DNA from: Piliocolobus tephrosceles
Taxonomy: Eukaryota; Chordata; Mammalia; Primates; Cercopithecidae
DNA: 64,000 nt
Reading direction: 5' to 3'
NCBI RefSeq assembly: GCF_002776525.5
Contig: NC_045435.1
Coordinates: forward strand, 125,762,145-125,826,144
This document shows, piece by piece, positions 12,447-27,050 of this stretch. The notes below the pieces were generated by a model. That model saw only the letters and a program-made list of their open reading frames with translations. It was not told the origin of the DNA and did not search any database. The first letter of the stretch is position 1. Every line of letters begins with the position of its first letter. Position numbers and translations under genes: made by a program.

Positions 12447-13187
12447 CTTTGTCATATTCATAGTTTGTTAATATGTTCTATTGTGTAGGTTGTCTGTGTA
12501 CTCTGTTGATAGGAGCTTTTGTCATGCAGAAGCTCTTTAATTTAATTAGGTTCCACCTGTCAATTTTTGATTTTGTTGCAATTGCTTTTGAGTACTTAAT
12601 CACAAATTCTTTCCCAAGGTCAAAATCCAGAATGGTGTTTATAGATTCTATTCTAAAATTTTTATAGTTTGATGTCTTACATTTAAATATGTAACCCATC
12701 TTGAGTTAATTTTTGTATATGACAAAAGGTAAGGGTCCAGGTCCATTCTTCTGCATGTGGCTAGCCAGCTATTTTAGCACCATTGATTGAATAGGTAGTC
12801 CTTTTCCCATTCCTTATTTTTATCAACTTTGTCAAAGATCAGATGGCTGTAGGTGAGTGGCTATATTTCTGGGTTCTCTATTATGTTCCGTTGGTCTGTG
12901 TGTCTGTTTCTGAAGCAGTACCATGCTCTTTGATTGCTGTAGCCTTACAATATAGTTTGAAGCTGCATAATATGATGTCTCTGGTTTTGTTCTTTTTGCT
13001 TAGGATTGCTTTGGCTATTTGGGCTCTTTTTTTGGATCCATACCAATTTTAGAATACTTTTTTCCAGTTCTGTGAAAAACGACATTGGTAATTTGATAGA
13101 AGTAGCATTGAATCTGTAGATTGCTTTGGGCAGTATGGTTGTTTTAATAGTATTGATGCTTTCAGTCCATGAGCATAAAATATTTTT

Positions 13188-13805
13188 TCATTTGTTTGTG
13201 GCATCTATAATTTCTTTCAGCAGTGTTGTATACTTCTCTTTGTAGAGATCTTTCACCTCCTTTGCTAGATATATTCCTAGGTATTTCATGTTTTGTGTGT
13301 CTATTGTAAATGTGACTACATTCTTGGTTTGACTCTGAACATTATTTCTGTGTATAAATGCTATTGGTTTTTGTACATTGATTTTGTATCCCGTAACTTT
13401 CCTGAAGTCATTTATAAGTTCAGGGAAACTTTTGGTAGAATTTTTAGGGTTTTCTAGGTATAGAATCATATCATCTGTGAAGAGAGATCATTTGACTTCC
13501 TCTTTTCCTATATAGATGCCTTTTATTTCCTTCTCTTGCCTGATTACTCTGACTAGCACCTCCAGTATTATGTTGAATAGGAGTATGGGGAGTGGATATC
13601 CTTGTCTGGTTCCAGTTCTCAAGGAGAATTCTTCTAGTTTCTGCCTATTCAGTATGATGTTGGCTGTAGGTTTGTCATAGATACCTTTTATTAGTTTCAG
13701 GTATGTTCTTTCAATTCCTAGTTTCTTGGGGTTTTTTTTTTGTTTGTTTGTTTGTTTTTTATCATGAATGGGGCATTGAGTTTTATCAAAAGTTTTTTTC
13801 TGCAT
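13188..13805 (-). pseudogene. L1 ORF2 reverse transcriptase region (old minus-strand L1)
   Basis: Two open fragments on the minus strand cover the RT core of the old L1. One (13488-13805) contains the [10 protein letters not shown] and [10 protein letters not shown] words of the palm/primer-grip region. The other (13188-13469) contains NFRKVTGYKINVQK-like and KYLGIYL words. Between them, at 13470-13481, the active-site tetrapeptide reads FTDD where L1 normally has FADD, and the frame is broken there. The fragments follow one another in the order expected of ORF2. Further upstream, at 14170-14217, a poly-T expansion interrupts the coding region. Confidence 0.75.
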
Positions 13806-14168
13806 CTATTGAGATAATCATATGGCTTTTATTTTGAATTTTGTTTATGCAATGAATAACATTTATTGATTTTTGTATGTTGAACCAACCTTGCATCCCA
13901 AGAATAAAGACTACTTGATCATGGTGAATTGGCTTTTAATGTGCTGCTGAATTTGGTTTTCCAGTATTTTGTTGAGGATTTTTGTGTCTGTGTTCATCAG
14001 GGATATTGGCCTGTGATTTTATTTTTTCATTGTGTCTCTGACAGGTTTTAGTATCTAGATGATGCTTGCTTTGTAGACTGACTTGGGGACTCCTTGTTGA
14101 TTTTTTTTGCTGCCAGTGCTTCTTTGTATATCTGGTAGAATTCAGCTGTAAATCCACCTGGACCAGGG

Positions 14169-14169
<1 letters not shown>

Positions 14170-14217
<48 letters not shown>
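14170..14217. repeat. Poly-T expansion (48 T) inside L1 ORF2
   Basis: The L1 context reads 'ctggaccagggct' before and 'ggttggtaggttttctatta' after. Intact L1s carry only a short T run here (from memory), so this is an expanded homopolymer. It encodes a lysine-rich stretch on the L1 coding strand and adds to the frame damage. Confidence 0.85.
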
Positions 14218-14218
<1 letters not shown>

Positions 14219-15796
14219 GTTGGTAGGTTTTCTATTACTAATTTAATTTTGGAATTTGATATTGGTCTGTCAGAGGTTCAGTTTCTTCCCAATTCAATCT
14301 TGGGATATTGTTTGTTTCCAGGAATTTATCCACTTCCTCTACATTTTCTAATTTATGTTCATAAAGGTGTTCATGACAGTCTCTGATAATCTTTTATAGT
14401 TCTGTGGGATCTGCTGTAATGACACTTTGGGTATTTGTAAACGTGCTTATTTGAATCTTCTCTCTTTCTTGTGAATCTAGTTAGTGTTCTATTGATCTTG
14501 TTTATCCTTTTAAAAGTCAACTTTTGGTTTTGTTGATTCTTTGTATAGATTTTGGGGTCTTAATTTTGTTCAGTTATGCTCTGGTTTTAGTCATTTGGTT
14601 TCTTCTTCGAGCTTTGGAGTTAGTTTACTCTTGTTTTTCTAGTTCCTCTAGGTATCATGTTAGAGTGTTAACTTGAGTTCTTTCTAACTTCTTGAGGTAG
14701 ATATTTAGCACTATAAACTTTCTCTTAACAGTGCTTTCACTGCATACCAGATATTTTTGTATGTTGTATCTTTGCTTCCATTTATTTCATATAATAGTTT
14801 TCATTACTGACTTAATTTTGTTGTTTACCCAGTAGTCATTCAGAAGCAAGTTGTTTAATTTCTATGTAATAGTAGAGTTTTGAGAGGTCTCCTTGGGATT
14901 AATTTCTACTTTCATTTTACTGTAGTCTGAGACTATGGTTTGAATGATTTTGATTTTTTGAATTTATTGAGACTTACTTTATAACCAAGCATGTGTTCAA
15001 TATTTTAGTGTGTTCTGTGTGCAGATGAGAAGACTGTATATTCTGTGGATGAGGGGTGGGGTATTCTGTAGATGTCTATTTCTTCCAATTAATCAAGTGT
15101 GAAATTTAATACAGAATTTCTTTGTTAGCATCAGACAAATAATCAAGTCAGAAAACTATCAGTAGGGTGTCAAAGCCCCCAGCTGTTATGGTGTGGTTTT
15201 TTAAGTCTTTTCTTAGGTCTATAAGTACTTGTTTTATGAATCTGTGTGCTGCAATGCTGGGTGCACAAATATTTAGGATAGTTAAGTCTTCTGGTTGAAT
15301 TGAACCCTTTATCATTATGTAAAACTTTGTCCTTTTTTACTGTTGTTGGTTTAAAGTCTGTTTTATTTGATATAAGAATGGCAACAACTGCTTTTTGTTT
15401 TGTTTTGTTTTCAGTTTGCATGGTATAGCCTTCTTCAACCCTTAACTTTGAGCCTATGGATATCTTTACATGTAAGATTACTCTCTTGAAGACAACAGAC
15501 AGATGGGTCTTCTTCTCTTATCCTACTGGCCACTCGATGCCTTTTAAGTGGGGGCATTTAGACCATTTACATTGACAATTACTATTGATATGTAAGGTTT
15601 TGATCCTACCATGAGGTTGTTAGCTGATTTCTTTGTAGTTTGTAGTGTATGGTTTATTTATAGAGTCTGTGAGTAAGGTACTTAAATGTGTCTTTGCAGT
15701 AGTAGATATCATTCTTTCATTTCCATGTTTAGAATTCCCTCAAGGATCTCTTGTAATGTTGGTCTAGTGGTAATGAATTCCCTTAGCACCTGATTG

Positions 15797-15925
15797 TTGT
15801 TAAAATATATATATATACACACACACACATATATATGTATATATATACACACACACACTATATATATATATATAGAAGAATATATGTAGAAGAATATATA
15901 TATATATAATATATATATATAATTT
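15797..15925. repeat. Compound (TA)n/(CA)n microsatellite inside L1
   Basis: Alternating TA and CA runs (two CA blocks, several TA blocks, and a duplicated 'gaagaatatatgtagaag' word) are inserted between L1 sequence ending 'gattgttgttaa' and L1 sequence resuming 'ttctcctttgcttatgaggc'. The block is about 125 bp and likely variable in length. Confidence 0.85.
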
Positions 15926-16849
15926 TTTTCTCCTTTGCTTATGAGGCTTAGTTTGGCAGGATATGAAACTCTTGGTTGTAGTTTATTTTCTTTAAGAATG
16001 CTGAAAATAGACTGCTTTTCCTGGCTTGTAAGGTTTCTGATGAGATGTTTGCTATTAGCCTGATGAGGTTCCCTTTATACGTGATGTGATGTGACCTTTT
16101 TCTTTAGCTGTCTTTAAGATTTTTTTTTTTTTTTTTTTGGTGTTGACATAGTACAGACTGGTGACTTTATGCCTTTGTGACGTTCACTTTATATAGTGTC
16201 TCACACATATTCTCTGGATTTCTTGTATCTGGATGTCTAACCCTCTAGCAAAATTAGGGAAATTTTATTGAATTGTTATCTCAAATTTGTTTTCCAGGTT
16301 GTTCACTTTTTATCTCAGGAATAACAATAATTTATGGATTTGGTTGCTTTACATAATCCCATGCTTCTCAACAATTTGTTCATTTTATAAATTATTTTTA
16401 TTGTATTTGTATCTGACTTGTTAGTTTAAAAGACTGGTCTTCAAGCTCTGAAATTCTTCCTTCTACTTGATGCCGTTTGTTGATAAAGCTTTGAATTGTA
16501 TTTTGAAATTCCATAGTGAGTTTTTCAATTCCAGAGGCTGTCATTAATTTTTTAAAGATGTTCATCTCTCCCTTCATTTCCCGGATTGCTTTAGAATTTT
16601 CTATGTGTTGATTTTAACCTTGTCTTGTATCTCATTGAGTATCCTTGCAACCCATGCTTTGAATTCTTGGCCTGACCTTCCTGAGTTTCCATTTTGGTTA
16701 GGAACCAATGCTGAAGAGCTATTGTGATCCTTTGTGGTGTCACTACATTCAGGCTTTTATGGTGTCAGAATTCTTGCACTGGTTTCTTTTCATCTAGAGA
16801 TGTTGGCACTTGCAATTTTTAAAATATTTTATGTGAGTGGGATTTTTTT

Positions 16850-17576
16850 CTTTTTATTTCCATCCCTATAATTTTTTTTTTTTCCTTTCCCATTCCTTCT
16901 CTCTTCACTCCCTAGGTTATGTGACTGTAGAGAATGCTGAATAGGGTCTTTTGGCTTTGTTTCTATAGCCCAGTGCACTTTTGTCTACAGGTTTTATATT
17001 AGGCTGTGCAGTTTGACCTACAAGCCAGTAGATGGTGTTTATAGGTAAAAGTAGGCTATGGCTGGGTATATAATTGTTCCTTGCTTTCTGGGGGAAGCAC
17101 TCTGTTGCCTTAGTCAATGGGCTGATTCATGGAGTGCACAGTGGTCTGAGCCCCCTGCTCAGCCCCAAGGTGGGTGTGGGCCAAGATGGACAGGGCTGGA
17201 CCAGGCAAGTCCACCTGCAGGTCCCCCATAACAAGCACAGGTACCAGTGCCAAGAGAAAATCCAGTGGGTGGCCACTAAGCATCCAGATGTATGATCTAT
17301 ATCCAGGAATGGTGGAGTGGCTCAAAGTGTTGATCCAGGTGAGCAGGTGCTCCAAATGCCTGAAGACCCACCTGGACATGAAGGAGAGGGGGCCTCCTGG
17401 CACCAGGATCTCTGCACAGAAAATGTAGAGCAGCTCAGGATGCTGAAACAGGCAATGGGAGATCCAAGATACTCTTATCTAGCAGGACATGCCAAGGACC
17501 TCGAGGTCATCTCTCAGGTCCTGAAGGTGAAAGACCTTTCTTTGGGTAAGGTTTCTTCTTTACTACACAGTCAGGA
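16850..17576 (-). promoter_or_regulatory. 5' UTR of the old minus-strand L1
   Basis: GC content rises sharply relative to both flanks, and several overlapping open frames appear on both strands (for example 17074-17595). This is characteristic of old L1 5' UTRs. In L1s this segment carries the internal promoter. I cannot identify specific factor sites and expect it to be inactive. Confidence 0.55.
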
Positions 17577-19254
17577 AGACTTTTTTTTCTTCTGATCCAG
17601 CTATTACTATTACTCTTGTCTTTACTGTTTCAGAGCAAATTTAAAATTTTGTTTATTTACTTTTTAAAAGACTTTTAAAATTATACATACCTATTATGAA
17701 GGAAGAAATTATAAAAATATTGTCCGTGTTCCTATCTTATTTTTCATTTATTCTAAATTAGTGACACCCATATCAATTAAGTTTTGCTATGTTTTCAAAT
17801 GGGTTAGCATATTTACAATTCTAAAGACATCATCTAATTGTGTAACTGTCTGCTGTGGTGATATTGTAACAAGTAAGTAGTGAAGAAACAGAAGCTATGT
17901 TTTCATGATTTTCACCAAAAAGTAAGGATGCATTATGAAGAATATATAGCACAAATTTGCCTAAAAGACGCTGATGGTCTTAACAAGGAATGTGTATATA
18001 AGAAACTATCCCATATGAATTCACATTTACCATGATGGTATTAGTTCAAAACAATGACTTATTTTTTGTTCATATACACACAACTTTGATGTTTCCACAT
18101 GCTTGGATTCATATTTTAAATATTACCTTTCTACAGAAGAATATTATATGTAATAGCTCCTAATACTGCTGATTTAAAGCCTTGACAACTGGGTCTAAAT
18201 AACTATTGTATATATTTATAAATGTATGCTAATAGACAAGTCATTTAAGTAACTGATATGAAATGAACTAAGAGTAACTCCAGTCAAAAGAAATCAAGGA
18301 CTAGAGACCTTAATGTACCAATTCCTTTGGCAGAATAATCTAGACAGGAAGTAACATTATCATTGTAACACTGTGTTCTTCATACATATTTTATGAACTA
18401 AATTTTTCACATACTTTAGAGATTAGCAGAGCATTACATTTTTGTCTGCTGCTTGATTTAACAGAATGAAATGCTCTAAAGGCATTTATTAAAGCCAGAG
18501 GAGAAAAAAAATGTGATTACTGTTAACCTCTGACTATAACTTATAAAGCCTTTCATAAAACAAGTATCAAAGTGCACCCCAATCACAAAGTGAAATACAA
18601 GCTTTCTGTCACTTAACAGTCACTGTTACTTAGCATTTAAACACTAACATTAAATAGGTCTGTGTCAGCTTAAACCAGGATGTCTATGTTCCAATTTCCA
18701 ACTTGCAGAGTCCAAATACGTTAATATATTAGAATTACCAGACTTATAAAGGTTTATTGTCTAGGAAATACTGAGTGTTTTTGTTTGTTAACTTAATGTA
18801 TGTAGCATTCTCTATGTGTAAAGTGCTGTAGAATACTGGGTCCTCAGATTTCACCAACACAACCTCTGTCAAGATAATTCTGAGTTTTTCGCTCACCCTG
18901 GTAAAGAAGAGTACCAACATGGCAAAGTTTTCTTAGTGTCTTAGGGGGAAAAAGGCAAGGTCAGAATTTATTGAGAATTTGAAGTTTAGTTTAAGCTGGA
19001 TCTTTCAATGTGGGGGATAGATTGGAATCATGTAAGGTCATAAATCACAGTTTAGAATTGCTGAAAACAGCAGGGTGAGAATTTTGAGACCAAGGCTTGG
19101 GGAATTTTAGAACTTACCCAGGACGGTGCTTCTCTTTTGAAGAATTGACAAGTCTTTCAGGAAGTTTCCCTTAGCAAAAGTGTCCCGGAATGGTAAGGTT
19201 ATGCTACTGAAGCAAATGGAAAAATAAAGTCATGTTAAGTAGACAGTAAACTGC
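17577..19254. other. Unassigned AT-rich stretch
   Basis: No gene or clear repeat family seen. The last part leads into a block (19255-19336) that has a second copy at 20635-20719. Confidence 0.45.
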
Positions 19255-19336
19255 GTTGGGGTGGGTATTTTGGTTGTCAGCGTCCTACGAGTTACTGAGA
19301 AAGGTAACAAAAATAATGCATTCCTAAGTCTATGTC
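19255..19336 (+). repeat. Donor copy of an 82-85 bp local duplication
   Basis: Runs from 'gttggggtgggta' through 'gtcctacgagtt' and 'ggtaacaaaaataatg' to 'aagtctatgtct'. A slightly diverged copy lies at 20635-20719, 1.38 kb downstream in the same orientation. This copy is embedded in otherwise unassigned sequence. The other interrupts an LTR, so this one is taken as the source. Confidence 0.8.
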
Positions 19337-19825
19337 TTCAAAGAAGTGTCTCTAAAATGAAATTATAGCATAAAAATAATACTCAGGTAAAATCAACTTA
19401 GATGTATGATATAAAAATTGAGACCTACACAATAGGTAAATTAGACAGAGGCAGCTAATACTTATAATTAATACACATCAACAAAAATATTGAGTGAAAT
19501 TATATTTGATAACAAATAATTTTGTGCTTTTAAAAATAGAATCTGACTATATTACTCAGTAGAGTACATATCATTAGCAATCTATTGATTGCATAAAATG
19601 ATGTTCAAAATGTCCTGCTGTACAGAAGCAGAAATAAAAAGGAAAGTCAGGTAAAATTCACTGACAGTGTTTAATAAAGGAAATGACTATTAAGAGAGTT
19701 TTGAAAATAAAATGGGGAAGATGATGTATTTAAAAGGACAGAATAAATTATATAATATATGATGCAAAAGCTTTATGCTTGCAGGAAAGGGCAGGCACCA
19801 GTGAATATAAAGAATGCATTTATAT

Positions 19826-20124
19826 GGCTGGGCATGGTGGCTCACACCTGTAATCCCAACACTTTGGGAGGCCAAGGCAGGTGGATTGAGTGAGGTCAGG
19901 AGTTCGAGACCAGTCTGGCCACCATGGTGAAAGCCATACTCTACTAAAAATACAAAATTAGCCAGTGTGGTGCTGCGTGCCTGTAATCCCCGCTACTTGG
20001 GGGCTGAAGGCATGAAGATCACTTGAATCCAGGAGGTGGAGGTTGCAGTGAGCTTAGATTGTGCCACTGCATTCCAGCCTGGGCGACAGAGTGAGACTCT
20101 GTCAAAAAAAAAAAAAAAAAAAAA
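19826..20124 (+). mobile_element. Full-length AluS-like SINE
   Basis: Starts 'ggctgggcatggtggctcac', has the mid linker after 'ctactaaaaatacaaaatta', a right arm with 'ggaggtggaggttgcagtga' and a pure A tail. Target duplications are 'aatgcatttatat' at 19813-19825 and 'aatgcatctatat' at 20125-20137, with one mismatch. Confidence 0.92.
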
Positions 20125-20137
20125 AATGCATCTATAT

Positions 20138-20496
20138 GTGGGAAGGGGAAATCAAGAGATTGATATTTTGAAGTGTACGTTTAGGAATTTTAACCTAGAT
20201 CATTATATAGCTGGTAGGAGTTTTTAGGGACCTAGTAAAGCAAATACTATGATGGACAGATAGAAGTCCTCTCAGGTTTCCTCTCTTTCTACTTGCTAAA
20301 AAAATTCCTTTTAACGATCACTTGGCTCTTTCTTAGTTTAGATAAGGGATGAGTAAGTGGAGAGAAGGAATGGGGAAATAGCCAAGCTTTAAATTTATTT
20401 ACATAAAAAGAATTTAAAAATGCACACAGAAGGAAAGAAAAGGTACTGAAGGCAGGAAAAGATCTATTGACAGAGAAGAGAAAGGCACCTTGGCCA
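20138..20496. other. Unassigned stretch between Alu and MLT1 LTR
   Basis: AT-rich sequence with no recognisable gene or repeat. Confidence 0.45.
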
Positions 20497-20902
20497 ATTT
20501 GGGCTGCTATAACAAAGTACGGTAGACTGGATGGCTTGTAAACAACAGAAATTTATTCTTCATAGTTTTGGAGGCTGGCAGTCCAAGATCACAGTGTCAG
20601 AATGAGTCAAGTTCTGGTGAGGACTCTTTTCCTAGTTGGGGATGGGTAAGTTTGGTTGTCAGTGTCCTACGAGTTGTTGAGGAAGGTAACAAAAATAATG
20701 TCCTTTTAAGTCTATGTCTCTTTATGCTGTATCCTCACGTGGCAGACAGCAGAGAGGGAGGAAAGCAAGCTGTCTCATATATAAATAAGAACACGAATTC
20801 TGTTCATGAGGGCTCCACTCTCATGACCTGATTACCTCCCAATGCCTTACCTCCTAATACTATCACATTGGGGGTTAGGATTCTAACATATACATTTTGG
20901 AG
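20497..20902 (-). mobile_element. MLT1-type MaLR LTR, minus strand
   Basis: Reverse-complement MLT1 landmarks are in order: 'gggctgctataacaaagta', 'cttgtaaacaacagaaattt', 'ttttggaggctggcagtcc', 'gtatcctcacgtggcagac', 'tgagggctccactctcatga', 'ctcctaatactatcacattg' and 'taacatatacattttgg'. The arm is interrupted at 20635-20719 by a copied block from 19255-19336. No internal region is attached. Confidence 0.8.
20635..20719 (+). repeat. Inserted copy of the local 82-85 bp duplication
   Basis: Matches 19255-19336 along its length with scattered differences. It sits between the MLT1 words 'ctcttttcctagttgggg' and 'ttatgctgtatcctcacgtg', where the LTR family has only a short segment. It is therefore an insertion into the LTR. 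Confidence 0.8.
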
Positions 20903-21490
20903 GAGCACAAATATTTATTGAATAGGGAAAGAAAAAGGGGAAAAGAGGGAAACAGGAAGCAACAAATAGGGGAGAACTTAGATGCAGCAGGTACAAATTT
21001 CAGAAGAGTTGTTTAAGAGCTACTAATTCAGTGAGTGTGACTTGGGGAAAATGTCTAATCATGATTTTAGGCAGTTTTGCTATGTGATATGTGCTTTTCT
21101 AGCTCCATATAAACCCCAGGCCCTTACAATGGATGCATATCAATGCCAAGATAGGTCTTAAAGAAAGAACAATTTTCATGCAATGAATGGACAAAGAAAA
21201 TCCCAATAAATTTTATTGAGCTATTGAGGGAAATGAAGTCCCCAATAAACAAAACCCATCACTCTCCAAGTTTTGGGCAAAGAAAAGCTTTTGAAAAGAC
21301 ATTTCTGGATGATAAAGTTGGGAGGTGGGGAGAAACGAACTAATCAATTGAGCATATGCTATGTGCCAAACACAATATTTTTCATTCCATTGTACTATTA
21401 TCACAGTTCCATGAAGTGAGCATTAATATTACCTTAATATATATGAGGAAACTGAACTCCCTAGTCATGTAGCCACTACATTGTGCAACC
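20903..21490. other. Mostly unassigned, with possible MIR remnant
   Basis: The segment at about 21345-21480 (tatgctatgtgccaaacac, then tatgaggaaactgaactccc and tagtcatgtagccac) looks like a reverse-oriented MIR or similar old SINE. The remainder is unassigned. Confidence 0.45.
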
Positions 21491-21502
21491 CCAACTTTTC
21501 TT

Positions 21503-24160
<2,658 letters not shown>

Positions 24161-24172
24161 CCAACTTTTCTT

Positions 24173-25099
24173 AAGTTGATGAACTTCTCATAGAGACTAA
24201 ACTTTGTAATAGGACAGAGACAGGGCATGGTGGTCGCTCTTCCTTTGAGTGTTTAATTCATTACCCTTAACTTATCAGAATGTGTCAACTAGCTTAGTAT
24301 ACCTGTCTAACCTTCAACAACTTCTCTCACTAAAATCCATGAGTAGCAGAAGAACAGTCAATCAACAGATGTGTGAAAATAAGATTCAATTTGGAAGGGG
24401 AGATATTTTCCAGTCTCTGTCTAAAAGTTTTTTTTCCCCATATTCTTCTTCCTAACTTAAACCTCCAGGTAGCTATTATACTCGATCTGGCAGAAAAACT
24501 GCAAGGCAATGCTCACCTAGAGCATTGATAACACATCAAAGTGAAAAAGAAAAGCTCAAGGAGTAAAAAAGTATACAAGTCACACTGAACCACAGTTTGA
24601 AGAAAGACTGTGCTGATAAGGAATTCTAGAAAATGCAAAACACTACTAGTGATCACAGATCAAACTGTATTAGGATAAGGTAGAAGGAGCACTCAATTTT
24701 AATAATGAAATGCAACTGTGCATACAATTGACAGAATTATATATATTAGTGGGACTTACATGTACTCATTATGAAAAAACACAAAGGCCACACTTTATTA
24801 AATTTAGTCATGAGCCAATTTGTCTTCTCTGTAAATAACAAGTAATTTTACAAATTAAATTCATGCTATTTGTTTTTTATTAAAAAAAATGTACACCAGA
24901 ATGATCACTAAATTTCTTAAAAGTCACCTATATAGCATTGCTTTATTCTATCTTCTAATCCCTGGAGATATCATGTAGGAAGAGTTACATTAACTTAAAC
25001 TAATAAGGGGGTGGGATAAAGACACCATGGTTGAAGCATAAGGAATACAAGAAAATGACATAATTGCTGAGGATGTGTATAGGGATCACATTACATAGA
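24173..25099. other. Unassigned AT-rich stretch
   Basis: No gene or repeat recognised. A 68-codon frame at 24249-24455 has no motif. Confidence 0.45.
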
Positions 25100-25251
25100 C
25101 TTTTGTGGACCACTGTAAGGGTTGTTTTTTTAACTTCATTGTAAGAGCAACAAAAAGACATAGAGTTTTAATCAAAAGAGGAACAACATTAGGCTTGTCT
25201 TTGAAAGATTATTCTGACTGCTGTATGAATAATGAATCAGAAGGAGGTAAA

Positions 25252-25290
<39 letters not shown>

Positions 25291-25880
25291 GCATTTAGAG
25301 GACAATTGCAGAGTGCCAGAGAAAGGTGAGATTGCATTGAACTAAAGATGTGCCAGTGGAGATGGATAGAAAATAAGAGCTAAAAAAGTTAATTATAAGT
25401 TGGAATTCAGTATATTTAGTGGTTCCGTGGATGTGCAGCTAAGAGAAGTGCTAAGAATGCTCTTGGAATGAACAATTAGATGGACAGTGCTACAATATGC
25501 TGAGTAAGAAAATACTGAGAGAAAGGTATTCATTCAGTTTTGAGGATGTTGAGTTTGAGGTACCTGAAAGTTATCCAAATATAGATATAATATAGGTTGA
25601 GAAATAAGATTGTGTATTCAGAGGAAAGGTAGAAGCTAGAGATAGAAACTTGGAAACCATCGTCATATAGACAGAAATTGAACTTATGTGAACAAATGAG
25701 AGAACCCATGGAGAGAAAATAGAATGAAAAGAAAAGAGGGCCAACTATAACCCTGAGGAAATCCAGAACTCAGATTTGGGGTAGAGGAGATTTCAGCAAG
25801 AGTGATTTATGAAACAGGACCAGAGGCATAATAGGAAAACAGGGATCACAGAATCCAATGTGTGACACATACTAGGTATT
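25100..25880 (+). repeat. Ancient mammalian interspersed repeat (family not named)
   Basis: The text follows an old mammal-wide repeat that I recognise by its word order: 'ttattctgactgctgtatga', 'ccagtggagatggataga', 'gttgagtttgaggtacctga', 'agatagaaacttggaaacc', 'ataaccctgaggaaatcc'. I do not recall the family name with certainty. It is highly diverged and is interrupted by a (TG)n microsatellite. Confidence 0.5.
25252..25287. repeat. (TG)n microsatellite
   Basis: About 17 uninterrupted TG units. A potential Z-DNA-forming and polymorphic tract. Confidence 0.95.
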
Positions 25881-26529
25881 TTTCATATGTTGTTTCTATT
25901 CTTTATATTATCTAAGAGTCATTGAAAAAACAGATAAATGTAGACTCATGAAAATATTCACTTTGGAGAGAAATTAAGCCTAAGGATCTTCTTATAAGGT
26001 GGATTCATACTAAGTCCACATCACCTTAAGTACCCCACATACTGAGTAAGCATAAACCAGGAAAGTTTGAGTGGGAGATGACAATATCAGTCATTAGTAC
26101 CATATTATGTAACCAGATCCTTATTAAAAACATGCATTTTTTTTAGCTTAAACAGTATAATATAGACTTATGTGTTTATCAATTATACTAAAAAACAATC
26201 GGAATTCTTTTTTTTTTTTTTTTTACTGTTTTTTCTTTTTAACACTTTATCTTTCAAAGCTAAAAATAATTTGTTTTTAAAGAAAAATTAAATTGTAGTT
26301 TTGAAGCATTTTAATTATCTTCCACCGATGGTTTTAATAATTATCAAAATCATACTTTGAGGATGGGCATATTGAAATCTATGATAATATGATAATGCAA
26401 AGAAAACAGCAAAATGCTACTGGAGCTTGGTGCTGCAGAATACAAGACAGCATTCTGCTGTCTTTATATAATTAAAGGAGAGAAATTTTTACTTGAGGGT
26501 TTAGGACTAGATGAAAAATAATAATGAGT
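25881..26529. other. Unassigned AT-rich stretch
   Basis: Nothing recognised beyond an 18-T run at about 26207-26224. Confidence 0.4.
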
Positions 26530-26690
26530 CTTCATCTCAGCTTCTTATCTGTAAATCGAAAGTAATATCTTCTGCAAGACAGGGCTAGGAGGATCAAAAT
26601 AAATAATACCGGTAAAATTGCATAGTTAGTACCAGGCTCACAGAAAACATTCAGTAAATATCCATTCCTTAAAAAGTCAAATTCAAATGA
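26530..26690 (+). repeat. MIR fragment
   Basis: 'tcatctcagcttcttatctg' followed by a 'taaatcgaaagtaatatctt' run and 'accaggctcacagaaaacat', then 'cagtaaatatccatt'. This matches the 3' half of MIR (the TCATCTGTAAAATGG...GGATTAAATGAG...CAATAAAT layout) with heavy divergence. Confidence 0.5.
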
Positions 26691-26792
26691 AGGAAAAAAG
26701 ATGATTCTATTGGCAAATAAAGAAAATAATGAATGAAAAATACCTGACCTTTTAAAATTCAATCAGCCTTCACTAGAGATCTTTGGGGAGAC

Positions 26793-27050
26793 AGTTTAAT
26801 ATGGTGGGTAACATCCATAGAACTGGCATCAGACTGCTAGGGTTCAAATTTCAGTTCTATTAGTTACTAGCATAGGATCTGGCTAAGTAGGTTAACCACT
26901 CCCTCCCTCAATTTACTTACTCATAAAATGGTAATAACATTATCTACGTCATTGGAATCTTGTGAGGATTACACGAGTTAACACACGTAATGTAAGTATA
27001 TGTGAAGTCAATAGATATAAAGCACTAAAAACAGTCGTACCCACAGTGAG
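26793..27050 (+). repeat. MIR SINE
   Basis: Good layout match to MIR: 'catcagactgctagggttca', 'ttactcataaaatggtaata', 'gtgaggattacacgagttaa' and 'taaagcactaaaaacag', in order and at the expected spacing. This is the tRNA-derived head through the core and the 3' region. Confidence 0.75.

Noticed and set aside
17074..17595. Overlapping plus-strand frames at 17.1-17.6 kb that look like a small gene
   Set aside because: They lie in the 5' UTR of the old minus-strand L1 and are antisense to it. GC content explains their length.
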